This document shows, in pieces, positions 9,358 to 17,621 of a stretch of DNA of 64,000 bases; within the stretch, counting starts at the first letter, position 1, and each line of letters starts with the position of its first letter. The notes below the pieces were generated by a model. The model was not told where the DNA came from. It was given only the letters and a program-made list of their open reading frames with translations, and did no database searches. Position numbers and translations under genes: made by a program. The DNA is from Gemmatimonadota bacterium (GTDB lineage: Bacteria; Gemmatimonadota; Gemmatimonadetes; Longimicrobiales; Gaopeijiaceae), in contig JAJDYN010000012.1 of assembly GCA_022825135.1 (NCBI GenBank), positions 1 through 64,000 of the forward strand, read 5' to 3'.

Positions 9358-10602
9358 TTGAGACCCAAGGCAATTGCCGTTCGGAAGCTTGCAAGAGACG
9401 CTGGCGTAGATGTCGATACGGTCCTTCTCGCAACTTGGGATTTCGTGCATGTCGATGACCGCGCACTCCAGGTACTTGACAGCAACGATAAGATCCCGCC
9501 TACTCTCGTTAATCGGGTGCGCAAGTCACTCGGCGTCGCTACGCGGCGTGAACTACAAAGCGTCAAGTATTGGCACATGCTTTTCGGATTAAGTAGAAAT
9601 GAGTTTGAAAGGCTGCTTTCGGGTGAGGGCTACCCCATAGGCCCAAAGCAACATAAGCTGCCACCCGGAGCAAGCAAGTTCCTTGTGACTCTGGCTCGTA
9701 AACGAAACATCGACCCGCTAACCGGAGCGATCAGTCCGCCTCCCTCTCCAAGACCGGAGTCTTCTCAAATCCGTAATGAAGAGATCCCTCCTCCTCCTCC
9801 TTCATTCGAGCACCTCGGAAGACATCGCGATCTTCGATGGCTTACGGTTGACGAAGTGCTCAGGATCCACGACGCTCTTGTCGATGATTTTGCTCGAACG
9901 CACGATCCGATTGAACCTCCAGGAACAAGGAACGACCACCTTATCGAATCTGCAGTATTCCGACCACAGACTGGTCTGGACGGAATCTTGAAATATCCCA
10001 CTGTCGAGACCTCGGCTGCCGCACTACTATGTGCATTGATTCAGGACCATCCGTTTCACAATGGAAATAAACGCACTGCTTTGGTATCCACATTGGTATT
10101 CCTTGACGAAAACGGCCTCGTGCTCACCTGTAGCGAAGACGAACTGTTCCGTTTCGTCCTCTTGGTAGCAAAACACAAGGTCACAAGACATCGTCGTCAT
10201 TATTATGCGGACTATGAGACTATGGCCGTCGCGGAACAAATCTACAAATGGTCTCGTGTCGTCACCAAAGCAGAACGCCCGACGACATTCTTGAAACTGC
10301 GTGCAATTCTGGAAGGATACGGATGTGCGATTAATATCAGGAGTGGTCGAGCGTTCATTGTCCGTGAAGCGCCACAACGTCCGCGGAAATTCTTTTTCTG
10401 GCGACGGTTGCGTACTCACGTATACTACCGTAATGACGGGACAGATGTACCTCCAGAGACTGTGAAGAAGATACGCAAAGATCTACAATTGGATCATGAA
10501 CATGGGTACGACGAAAGTGATTTCTATAACAAAAAGCCGTTGCGAATTGATGGGTTTATCGCAAAATATAGGAAGACGTTGGTGCGGCTGGCGAAGCTGT
10601 AG
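9358..10602 (+). CDS. Fic/Doc-family protein with N- and C-terminal extra domains
   Basis: The central domain carries the Fic/Doc motif HPFHNGNKR (about residues 231-239), the catalytic loop used for AMP or phosphate transfer to protein targets. The spacing of upstream helices resembles death-on-curing toxins. The N-terminal ~70 residues (VRKLARDAGVDVDTVL...) resemble the small helical IF2-N-type module. The C-terminal ~100 residues are basic and not recognised; they might be a small RNA-binding fold. The start is TTG with GGAG 8 nt upstream. The gene follows hsdR by 91 nt in an AT-richer stretch, suggesting a separately acquired RM-associated accessory. No canonical inhibitory S/TxxxEG helix was identified. 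Confidence 0.75.
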   Translation: MRPKAIAVRKLARDAGVDVDTVLLATWDFVHVDDRALQVLDSNDKIPPTLVNRVRKSLGVATRRELQSVKYWHMLFGLSRNEFERLLSGEGYPIGPKQHKLPPGASKFLVTLARKRNIDPLTGAISPPPSPRPESSQIRNEEIPPPPPSFEHLGRHRDLRWLTVDEVLRIHDALVDDFARTHDPIEPPGTRNDHLIESAVFRPQTGLDGILKYPTVETSAAALLCALIQDHPFHNGNKRTALVSTLVFLDENGLVLTCSEDELFRFVLLVAKHKVTRHRRHYYADYETMAVAEQIYKWSRVVTKAERPTTFLKLRAILEGYGCAINIRSGRAFIVREAPQRPRKFFFWRRLRTHVYYRNDGTDVPPETVKKIRKDLQLDHEHGYDESDFYNKKPLRIDGFIAKYRKTLVRLAKL

Positions 10603-10714
10603 GACGTCAGGATGCACTGACACAACTTGCCCTTCTGGCTACCGACATCCGTGAACCTTAGAGGTGCAGTGCGCGTGGCGCAATTTCCCACTTCACCCCA
10701 AATGGAATCAAGCA

Positions 10715-10721
10715 ACCTGTT
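10715..10721. repeat. Target-site duplication, left of decayed IS481 copy
   Basis: The sequence ACCTGTT lies directly before the left inverted repeat of the decayed element and is repeated exactly after its right end (11773-11779). This marks a single insertion event. Confidence 0.7.
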
Positions 10722-11772
10722 TGTCGTAGAACAGTAATCACCTGACAGGTTGGCCCGAGAGGGACGGTGGCCAGACCGGCCTCACGCGAGGTTGATTGAG
10801 AAGAGGTTCAAGTCAACTCAACAACCACGGAGGAGAACCAGAATGACCACCGCCCTGGCAGAGGAAGATAGCGCGCAAGAAGCTGTCCGTGCTATAGCTG
10901 GCCCAGGAACTCGGCGACGTCTCGAAGGCGTGCCGGATCGTGGGCTACAGCCGACAGCACTTCTACGAGGTCCGCCGCAACTTCCAAATCCACGGCGTCG
11001 AGGAGCTCCTCGACGGGTTGCCCGGCACGAAGAGGGCTGCATCCAAACCGGGTTGCACCACCGATCGAGAAGGCCATCCTGGCCCACGCGCTCAAGCATC
11101 CGACCCACGGCGCCCAGTGGGTGGCCGACGAGCCGATGCTCAGAGGACTCCAGGTCAGTTCGGGCGGGGTGCAGGGGTGTGGATCCGCGACGGCATCAAG
11201 GGCGTCGGCAGGACCTACATTCCGACCGTGCTCGACTGCTTCAGGCACCACGTCTGGGCCCGGCTCCACACGAGCAAGATGCCGGTCACGACCGTCCAAA
11301 CCCTGACCAACCACGGTGCTGCCCTCCTTCGAAAAGCACGGCGTCCATGTCCGGACCATCCTGAGTGACGACGGGCGGGAGTACTGCGGCTGGCCGGACA
11401 AGCACCGCTACGAGCACTTCCTGCAGCTTGGAGGACATCGAGCACCGAACCACCAAGATGGGACGCCCCAGTCGAACGGCTGCATCAAGCGGTACCACCG
11501 CACCCTTCTCGAAGAACATCTCCGGATCAAGGGGCGGACGACTTAGGTACGAGACCGTCGAGGAGATGCAGAAGGAGCTGGACGCCTAATCTTGAGACCT
11601 ACAAACCAGCCGCGACCACACCGCCGCCGCAGATCCTCGCCCTACGCCGTCTTCAAGCCCGAGATCGCCCGGAAGCGCACCCGCAGACCCTCGGCCAAGA
11701 AGGAGGTGAAGAAGGCAGCTAAGGACGTGACCTCGGTGAAGCCGGGTGTCAGGTGATTACCGCACTTGTAAG
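10722..11772 (+). mobile_element. Decayed IS481-family insertion sequence (copy 1)
   Basis: The element is about 1.05 kb and homologous to the intact copy at 14150-15383, in the opposite orientation. Both ends are recognisable: a left end TGTCGTAGAACA followed by the 14-base core GTAATCACCTGACA, and the complement of the core at 11747-11760 near the right end. It is shorter than the intact copy because about 160 bp inside the transposase gene is deleted. It is flanked by its own 7-bp direct repeats, so it inserted independently and then decayed in place. Confidence 0.85.
10843..11722 (+). pseudogene. IS481-family transposase pseudogene
   Basis: Aligned with the intact transposase of copy 2, the reading frame breaks within the first ~10 codons by an inserted base. 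It resumes in another frame (SRQHFYEVRRNFQIHGVEEL) and loses ~53 codons between GLK and GVGKVYIQTVLDC, including the region of the first catalytic Asp. Further frame changes follow, including a stop in the GRTT region. The DNA remains highly similar to the intact copy, so the decay is fairly recent. It cannot encode an active transposase. Confidence 0.9.
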
Positions 11773-11779
11773 ACCTGTT
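11773..11779. repeat. Target-site duplication, right of decayed IS481 copy
   Basis: This ACCTGTT exactly matches the left-flank copy at 10715-10721. Confidence 0.7.
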
Positions 11780-11829
11780 CTTCGCGCGCCCAGCGGTTAA
11801 TTGTAGTCCCTCGACTCACTCTACACTTC

Positions 11830-12405
11830 CTATACTGTCGACGTGTCACCGTTCGGTTTTTCGTCCTTCCTTCCGGTTGCCTTCTCGCGGTCCTTCTTTG
11901 ACAGTGCCGGATCATGGCGAGCAAGGATGTCCGCTACCCGTCCCGCATGTCTCGCGCGCAGCTCTGGCCAAGATACATCATTACCGCCCATGTCCCCATC
12001 CAGCATCTTTGTTATAGGATCTTGGACTTCAAACGTTTCTCGTTGGAGTTCATCCGCACAGGGCCCAAGTGGCAGGACGCGGATCTGTCTCATCTCTGCG
12101 ATCGCTGCCCGATAGGCAAGCGCAATACGATTAAACTCCGTTAGTAGGCTTTCTGGCTCGTCACTGGCTTTCGCCCTTTCCAAAACGTCTTCCACGCCCT
12201 CGAAAAAACGGCCCCGCGCTGCCAATACCCGTTCCAAGCCCACTCTACGGTAAACTTCAGATCGGCGTTCGGCTCTCCAAAACTTCTGCATTTGACGCAC
12301 GGCAACCAAAGAACATATCGCCGCTATCGCCGCCGCTCCGGTTGCTATCATTTCTGACATCTGCGTGATCCACGCTGACGAGCACTCGTTCACGGCCATT
12401 CCCAT
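11830..12405 (-). CDS. Single-pass membrane-anchored protein of the ATPase/STAS cassette
   Basis: This 191-residue protein has one N-terminal transmembrane helix (about residues 17-37, MIATGAAAIAAICSLVAV), then a charged helical cytoplasmic part (QKFWRAERRSEVYRR..., VEDVLERAKASDEPESLL) and a basic tail. No enzymatic motif was seen. Its ATG abuts the stop of the STAS-like gene (TGAATG), so it is translationally coupled and the last gene of a three-gene minus-strand operon. The layout would suit a membrane partner or effector, but that is inference. The region is clearly less GC-rich than the core genome. Confidence 0.7.
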   Translation of the reverse strand: MGMAVNECSSAWITQMSEMIATGAAAIAAICSLVAVRQMQKFWRAERRSEVYRRVGLERVLAARGRFFEGVEDVLERAKASDEPESLLTEFNRIALAYRAAIAEMRQIRVLPLGPCADELQRETFEVQDPITKMLDGDMGGNDVSWPELRARHAGRVADILARHDPALSKKDREKATGRKDEKPNGDTSTV

Positions 12406-12735
12406 TCACCACAGCGGATTATCTGTGCTAAGAGCTTCTCGAACGCCGTCCGCTATCACGGCCTTCGCGTCCCAGCCCTGAAATGAGTACAACTTCATGA
12501 ATCCTTCTTCCCCGTGCTTTCGGATAGAATCACCGAACATCGCCAAGAAAAAGGAGGGTGTTACAGAATATGTTCCTTTGGGGATATTGATCACGACGGG
12601 CTGTTTCCGAGCATCTGCTTGATCAAGCTTTTCCGCAACCCGACAACTCTTGCCACGGTCGCGGCCCACAAATACACGCGATCGTTTGCTCTGGTATTTA
12701 CCGAGATTAATTATGAGTGGTGCTTCTTGAGACAC
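12406..12735 (-). CDS. STAS-like (DUF4325-type) protein
   Basis: This 109-residue protein matches the pattern of STAS-like DUF4325 domains: a hydrophobic strand (PVVINIPKG), a SVTPSFF turn with the conserved Ser-Phe at about residues 61-62, and a following amphipathic helix (LAMFGDSIRKHG). STAS domains act as non-catalytic partners of GHKL kinases, as in anti-anti-sigma factors. The GTG start lies 29 nt inside the 3' end of the upstream ATPase gene and the stop touches the next ATG, so the three genes are co-expressed. The DUF4325 assignment is by pattern only. Confidence 0.7.
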   Translation of the reverse strand: MSQEAPLIINLGKYQSKRSRVFVGRDRGKSCRVAEKLDQADARKQPVVINIPKGTYSVTPSFFLAMFGDSIRKHGEEGFMKLYSFQGWDAKAVIADGVREALSTDNPLW

Positions 12736-13972
12736 GGCGAAGATGCTCCTCTTCTAAAGAAAAACGCAACGAAAGCAGTGTTCCCGGGAACCTCCTAGTA
12801 AGATGTCTAACATGCTGTGTATCTGGCGGATAGGTGAGATCGTTTGCTGGATTGAATGCCAAGACTCTGCGTGATCCCGAAGAAGATCGCTTCATCTTGT
12901 ATGTGCCGTCAAACAGAATCTGGGTATGCCCTGACAACAGACACATGGTACCGCTGTCTGCGCTCAAATATTGGAATGTTTCGATCATATCTGCGGTACC
13001 TTGACCTCTATCCCCGATGGTGTCACTACTGGTGTTTTGACACGACACTCGGCCTTGGAGAGCATGTACAGTCCACAGATCATCGCGATAAAATCGTTTT
13101 TGTCTGTGGAATCTCCGGCGTCGGGAGCACTGGTTTATGCAATTGACGATGTGTCTTCTTAACTTGGAATCGCCTGGGAGACTCCGAAGGCTGTCCGCAA
13201 GTGACTGACCGAAACAAAAAATGGTCATCCGACAGTCGCCTCGTCGAGCCTCACGCTGGTAACGGAGATACGCGGCGATCCACCAATCGCTGCGATTGCT
13301 ATGCTGTTCGGCGTTATCGATTACCTCGCCCACGAGCTTAGCAAAATGCTCGCGACCACGGGACGTCAATGCGTGGCCGAACTGCTTTAGGCAACGATCT
13401 ATGTATTGAACTAATGCGGTAGTGCCGACGTCGGCGTTGGCGGTGTGTGGAGACGGGTCAGCACGCTTCTTGCCATGAAACAAATCGAACACCATGAAAT
13501 TGGGACGCGCATCGGACAGTCCTAGCACATGCGGCATGCCGACCGATACTACGATGTCTGTTTGAGTTGGATCTCGAGGAACATAACCTGACAAGCTTTG
13601 GCCGTGTTTTTCGGATGCATGCTTGGCGAGGACGGATGCGACGGCCTCGGCGGCGAGTCCAACAGTTGCGCAATCTCGTTGGTTGACGATGACGCGAGAC
13701 ACTCCAGGATTAAGGGTATGTCCTACCAATTGTGACAAAGCATCAAGCGTGGGTTGAGGATTGTCTATGAACGAAAACGCCGTCGGAAAGACTATTTCCG
13801 GTTGTTTCTTTGCAGACCGGAATTGGATGTTGGTGCCGCCTGCGTAATACCCGAGAACGTCGGTGTGGGCGGACGCGATGAGAGAGACGGACTCCGTTGC
13901 GCGGATGCGCTGAAGTCGATGACGCTCGCGTTTGGCGTGAAGGCGTTTCTGCGCGGCGGAGTCTCGTGGCAC
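12707..13972 (-). CDS. GHKL-type (HATPase) ATP-binding protein
   Basis: This 421-residue protein has a histidine-kinase-like ATPase core. The N-box LVGEVIDNAEQHS is at about residues 213-225 with Glu217 and Asn220. A glycine-containing DRGQGTADMI segment near residue 321 fits the G2 lid, and PGTLLSLRF near residue 396 fits the final GT-strand. There is no phospho-accepting His region or transmembrane segment, so it is not a classic sensor kinase. The N-terminal ~190 residues are unassigned. It heads a coupled operon with a STAS-like and a membrane protein, recalling anti-sigma/partner-switch ATPases, but no sigma factor is nearby. The GTG start is the first in the frame and is uncertain. Confidence 0.75.
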   Translation of the reverse strand: MPRDSAAQKRLHAKRERHRLQRIRATESVSLIASAHTDVLGYYAGGTNIQFRSAKKQPEIVFPTAFSFIDNPQPTLDALSQLVGHTLNPGVSRVIVNQRDCATVGLAAEAVASVLAKHASEKHGQSLSGYVPRDPTQTDIVVSVGMPHVLGLSDARPNFMVFDLFHGKKRADPSPHTANADVGTTALVQYIDRCLKQFGHALTSRGREHFAKLVGEVIDNAEQHSNRSDWWIAAYLRYQREARRGDCRMTIFCFGQSLADSLRSLPGDSKLRRHIVNCINQCSRRRRFHRQKRFYRDDLWTVHALQGRVSCQNTSSDTIGDRGQGTADMIETFQYLSADSGTMCLLSGHTQILFDGTYKMKRSSSGSRRVLAFNPANDLTYPPDTQHVRHLTRRFPGTLLSLRFSLEEEHLRRVSRSTTHN

Positions 13973-14143
13973 CTGTCGAGAAGTCAGCGTTACCTCCGAA
14001 TGCGGAACATGATCTTGGACACGATGCGATGTGAGTGTTTGTGGGTCGGTCGCGACGACTCAGGAACACGTTGGAGGGGCAGGATGGTTGTGTCAAGGAA
14101 CAGCGCTGGGATGCGTGACGCTGTTGAAGACGGTTAATGCAGA

Positions 14144-14149
14144 TTAACG
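14144..14149. repeat. Target-site duplication, left of intact IS481 copy
   Basis: TTAACG precedes the TGT end of the intact element and recurs at its other end. Counting bases shared with the element ends, the direct repeat is 8 bp (14143-14150 and 15383-15390, ATTAACGT). Confidence 0.75.
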
Positions 14150-15383
14150 TGTACAAGTACAGTAATCACCTGACACCCGGCCTCACCGAGGTCAGGTCCT
14201 ACGCTGCTTTCTTCACCTCCTTCCCGGCTGAGGGTTTGCGGGTTCGCTTTCGGGGGATCCCGGACTTGAAGACGTCGTAGGGCGTCCGTCCCTCCATGCC
14301 GCGGCCGCGGTGCGGTCGGCGCCGGTTGTAGGTCTCAAGATACACGTCCAGGTCCTTCTGCATCTCCTCGACGGTCTCGTACCAGGTCGTCCGTCCCTTG
14401 ATCCGGAGATGTTCTTCGAGGAGCGTGCGGTGGAATCGCTCGATGAAGCCGTTGGACTGGGGCCTCCCGACCTTCGTGGTGCGGTGCTCGATGTCCTCCA
14501 GTTGCAGGAAGAGCTCGTAGGGGTGCTTGTCCGGCCGGCCGCAGTACTCGCGCCCGTTGTCGCTCAGGATCGTCCGGATCTTCACGCCGTGCTTCTCGAA
14601 GAAGGGGAGCACATGGTTGTTGAGGATCTGGACGGCGGTCACCGGCATCTTCGAGGTGTAGAGCCGAGCCCAGACGTGGCGGCTGAAGCAGTCGAGCACG
14701 GTCTGGATGTAGACCTTGCCGACGCCCTTGAGCGTGCCCGCGAAGAAGGTGTCCACGGCCACAAGCTCCCCCGTGGCATGGACTTCGATGTGGCGCTCGC
14801 GGAACTCCGGATCGAAGCGCTCGAGCGCCTGGATCTGCTCCTCGGTGAGCTTGATCTTGCGCTTGCGGACCGTCTCCTCCAGCCGCAGCAGCCGCTCGTG
14901 GCGGGTCTTGAGGCCGTTGCGGATCCACACGCCCCGCACCCCGCCCGAACTGACCTGGAGCCCTCTGAGCATCAGTTCGTCGGCCACTCGCTGAGCGCCG
15001 TGGGTCGGGTGCTTGAGTGCGTGGGCCAGGATCGCCTTCTCGATCGGCGGTGCGACGCGGTTCGGGTGCGGCCCCTTCGCGCCGGGCATCCGGTCGAGCA
15101 GCCCCTCGGCGCCGTACACCTGGAAGTTGCGACGGATCTCGTAGAAGTGCTGGCGGCTGTAGCCCAAAATCCGACACGCCTTCGAGACGTTGCCGAGTTC
15201 CTGGGCCAGTTGTAGCAAGGACAGCTTCCTGCGCGCTATCTTCTTTGCCTGGACGGTGGTCATTCTGGTTCTCCTCCGTGTTAGTTGATTGGATTGGACA
15301 CCTTCTCAACTAACCTCGGTGAAGCCGGTCTGGCCACCGTCCTTCTTCAGGCCAACCTGTCAGGTGATTACCGTTCTACAACA
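14150..15383 (-). mobile_element. Intact IS481-family insertion sequence (copy 2)
   Basis: The element is 1234 bp and has imperfect 26-bp terminal inverted repeats. Each begins with TGT, has 12 variable bases, and ends with an identical 14-base core GTAATCACCTGACA. The single transposase ORF is intact, and perfect direct repeats flank the element. It appears potentially active. It points opposite to copy 1, so the two copies bracket the ATPase/STAS cassette. Confidence 0.92.
14199..15263 (-). CDS. IS481-family transposase
   Basis: This 354-residue DDE transposase has an N-terminal helix-turn-helix (LLQLAQELGNVSKACRILGY, then SRQHFYEIRR) that binds the IS ends. The rve integrase core follows: first Asp in VAVDTFFAG, second Asp in TILSDNGREYCG, and the Glu in the FHRTLLEEHLRIKG region. 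A C-terminal TYNRRRPHRGRGMEGRTPYDVF is characteristic of the family. A strong AGGAG lies upstream of the ATG. The gene is complete, unlike the copy in the decayed element. Confidence 0.95.
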   Translation of the reverse strand: MTTVQAKKIARRKLSLLQLAQELGNVSKACRILGYSRQHFYEIRRNFQVYGAEGLLDRMPGAKGPHPNRVAPPIEKAILAHALKHPTHGAQRVADELMLRGLQVSSGGVRGVWIRNGLKTRHERLLRLEETVRKRKIKLTEEQIQALERFDPEFRERHIEVHATGELVAVDTFFAGTLKGVGKVYIQTVLDCFSRHVWARLYTSKMPVTAVQILNNHVLPFFEKHGVKIRTILSDNGREYCGRPDKHPYELFLQLEDIEHRTTKVGRPQSNGFIERFHRTLLEEHLRIKGRTTWYETVEEMQKDLDVYLETYNRRRPHRGRGMEGRTPYDVFKSGIPRKRTRKPSAGKEVKKAA

Positions 15384-15389
15384 TTAACG
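15384..15389. repeat. Target-site duplication, right of intact IS481 copy
   Basis: This TTAACG matches 14144-14149 and supports recent insertion. Confidence 0.75.
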
Positions 15390-15422
15390 TAATCTAGCGA
15401 AGTCGAGGGCTAGACGGGTGCC

Positions 15423-15450
15423 TGTACAAGTACAGCAATCACCGGACACC
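15423..15450 (+). mobile_element. Solo terminal fragment of a third IS481-type element
   Basis: The sequence beginning TGTACAAGTACAGCAATCAC and continuing CGGACACC matches the 3' end of the intact element (TGTACAAGTACAGTAATCAC...), with two substitutions in the first 26 bases. Nothing of the transposase follows, so only an end survives, directly next to the broken vapC. Confidence 0.6.
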
Positions 15451-15764
15451 CTCCCTCACCGGGTCCACGATCCTCAGGAACCGAAACCGGTGGAAGCGGT
15501 GTCCCGCGTGCAGATCCGGCTGACGCCGTGCTCGCGCATCAGCACCACAGTGCGCAGATGGTGCATCTGGCTTCCGCGGATGTCGGGCAGAGCCGCCACG
15601 ATCTGCGCGGGGATGGCCGCGTGACGGCGCGTCCCGACCAGCATATCGAACCTCGGAAGGGTCCACCAGCGCAAGCGACGAAACGCCGAGCTCCACGTCC
15701 GGCGCAGGTGGTCTCGATCGGCACGAACAGCGGTTTGCCGCGCTTCCCCTCTGGTATCCTGCAA
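15449..15764 (-). pseudogene. VapC-family PIN-domain toxin, frameshifted remnant
   Basis: The frame reads FDMLVGTRRHAAI...LPDIRG, then VVLMREHGVSRICTRDT. It continues, after a one-base loss, as FHRFRFLRIVDPVREG in the next frame. This is the C-terminal half of a VapC-type PIN ribonuclease. A single A is missing from what would be a GAC codon near 15497, which breaks the frame at the last conserved Asp. The usual MHDLHT acidic position reads MHHLRT, so a catalytic Asp is also lost. No start region or vapB partner can be recognised upstream. Two independent lesions indicate a dead gene. Confidence 0.75.
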
Positions 15765-16010
15765 GGTGGGTCACCCCGCCCATATCGACTTCCAGATCTA
15801 GGTCCCGGAGCGTGTGGAAGTCGCCGTTGGCGCTGTCCGGACGGTTCTAAGGCTGGCGTGGCGGATGCTCAGCAGCATGTTGCCTGAGACGGGGAGCCGC
15901 CACCAGGTCGTAGCCGACTCGGCGGACTGATGCCTTCCCGCCCTCTCGCCGTTGCCTTAAGAACCGAGTGCGCGCAGACTTGGGGTCGACCACGGGCGGG
16001 GAGGGAGGAA

Positions 16011-16964
16011 ATGACACTCGGGATTCGACCTTTCAAGCACGGGCTCCATGATGTCGGGGCACGCTGCTACGCGTGGATCCAGCCCGACGGAGGCTGGGGC
16101 TGGAGCAATGCGGGGCTCGTCGTCGATGGGGACGAGAGCCTCCTGGTGGACACGCTGTTCGACCTCAAGCTTACGCGCGCGATGCTTGACGGCATGCGCT
16201 GTGCGGAATCCGTGGCCGCGCGCAGGTTCGACAAGCTCGTCAACACCCACGCCGACCCCGACCACTGCAACGGCAACGAACTGGTGCCGGAGGCGGAGAT
16301 CATCGCCTCCAGGGCTGCGGCCCTGCACATGGCCGCCGAGGGTCCGGACCGACTCGTCGCGCTCATGCGTCAGGCCCCCGCCATGGGGGAGACGGGCCGG
16401 TTCCTCCTCGAAGCCTTCAGCGCCTTCGACTTCGAGGGAATCACCTGGACCCTCCCGACGACGACGTTCGAGGGAGAGTACGAGACGCATGTGGGCGACA
16501 AGCGCGTCGTCCTGAAACAGGTGGGGCCCTGCCACACCGCCGGCGACATCCTGGTCCAGGTGCCCGGCGACAAGCTGATCTTCACCGGGGACATCGTGTT
16601 CGTCGGGGGCCACCCGATCATGTGGACGGGACCGGCGGCGAACTGGATCGCGGCCTGCGACCATATCCTCGAGCTGCCCGTCGAGGTCGTCGTCCCGGGC
16701 CACGGCCCCATCACCGACAAGCGCGGCGTCCAGGCCGTGCGCGACTACCTGGTGTACGTGCGCGACGAGGCCAGGGCCCGTTTCGAAGCGGGTCTGAGCG
16801 TCTACGACGCCGCGATGGACATCTCGCTCGCCGACTTCGACTCGTGGGGCGAAGCCGAGCGGATCGTCGTCAACGTCGCGACGCTGTATCGGGAGTTCGG
16901 CTCGACCGAACAACCCGGTGATCCGATCGAACTGATGGCGAGGATCCGAAGGGAGCGAGCCTGA
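16011..16964 (+). CDS. MBL-fold metallo-hydrolase
   Basis: This 317-residue metallo-beta-lactamase-fold protein has the main metal motif as HADPDH at about residues 80-85, rather than the usual HxHxDH. The middle His is replaced by Asp, a variant that occurs in some MBL subfamilies. Other metal positions look present: GPCHTAGDI, FTGDIVF and a late VPGHGPI. The start is an ATG preceded by GGAGGAA; upstream in-frame codons lack family similarity. The substrate is unknown. It stands alone between the defence island and a minus-strand gene. Confidence 0.88.
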   Translation: MTLGIRPFKHGLHDVGARCYAWIQPDGGWGWSNAGLVVDGDESLLVDTLFDLKLTRAMLDGMRCAESVAARRFDKLVNTHADPDHCNGNELVPEAEIIASRAAALHMAAEGPDRLVALMRQAPAMGETGRFLLEAFSAFDFEGITWTLPTTTFEGEYETHVGDKRVVLKQVGPCHTAGDILVQVPGDKLIFTGDIVFVGGHPIMWTGPAANWIAACDHILELPVEVVVPGHGPITDKRGVQAVRDYLVYVRDEARARFEAGLSVYDAAMDISLADFDSWGEAERIVVNVATLYREFGSTEQPGDPIELMARIRRERA

Positions 16965-16977
16965 CGCGGGCCGGTGC

Positions 16978-17553
16978 TCACCCGTACATCCGCCGGAGCT
17001 GCCGGTTGACGGCGTCCACGCTGAACTCGTCCGGATCGAAATCTTCGCCCATCCACTCCGAGATATGGGCGTAATCGCTGTCCTTCGGATCCTGCAGGGC
17101 CGAAAGCATGTGGTAATAGCCCCCCACGCCGCCACTGTCTTCCGGTGGACACCGGCGTTTCCCCGAAATGCACGCGGGAAGGCGCTGCCGGGGATTCCGC
17201 GGCAGGATCTTCTGCAGCGTGATCCTGTGCTTCCAGTTGTCGCCGAAGTCATACGTGTAGTCGATCCAGTCCTTTGCCCGCGTCAGGAGCTGGCCGACGC
17301 GGAACTCCCCGGCGTCCAGGTCCCTGGGCATCCCGGGCGGGGTCCACTCGTCGTCCCAGGGGCTGGGGATGCTGAAGCGACGCTTCTGCTTGACGAAGAC
17401 ATGCAGGTGGCAGTCTTCCCAGCCCATGACCACCTGTACCACGTCGTGCAGGTCGGCGAGCGTCATGGTCGGGTCCATGAGGAAACGGCGCCAGATCTGC
17501 GGTTTCGCCCACTTGAGGGCGATTCTGAGTTGATAGGTGGATCTTGGTGTCAT
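16978..17553 (-). CDS. Plasmid pRiA4b ORF-3-like family protein
   Basis: This 191-residue protein fits the PRiA4_ORF3-like family: YQLRIALKWAKPQIWRR near the N-terminus, then LADLHDVVQVVMGWEDCHLHVF, then DWIDYTYDFGDNWKHRITLQKI, and a C-terminal GGYYHMLSALQDPKDSDY. The family is common on plasmids and chromosomes and its function is not established. It is convergent with the MBL hydrolase with a 13-nt gap. A near-perfect 25-bp palindrome lies 69-93 bp upstream of its start. Confidence 0.88.
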   Translation of the reverse strand: MTPRSTYQLRIALKWAKPQIWRRFLMDPTMTLADLHDVVQVVMGWEDCHLHVFVKQKRRFSIPSPWDDEWTPPGMPRDLDAGEFRVGQLLTRAKDWIDYTYDFGDNWKHRITLQKILPRNPRQRLPACISGKRRCPPEDSGGVGGYYHMLSALQDPKDSDYAHISEWMGEDFDPDEFSVDAVNRQLRRMYG

Positions 17554-17621
17554 GGCCTGTGGCTCCCTGGTCTGGTGAGCTGTGGCATCAGGCCCGCCGG
17601 TGCGGCCTTGCCTGGCGGAGC

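Noticed and set aside
10722-15383. Composite transposon made of the two IS481 copies
   Set aside because: Each IS has its own distinct duplication (ACCTGTT and TTAACG), so they inserted separately; one is decayed.
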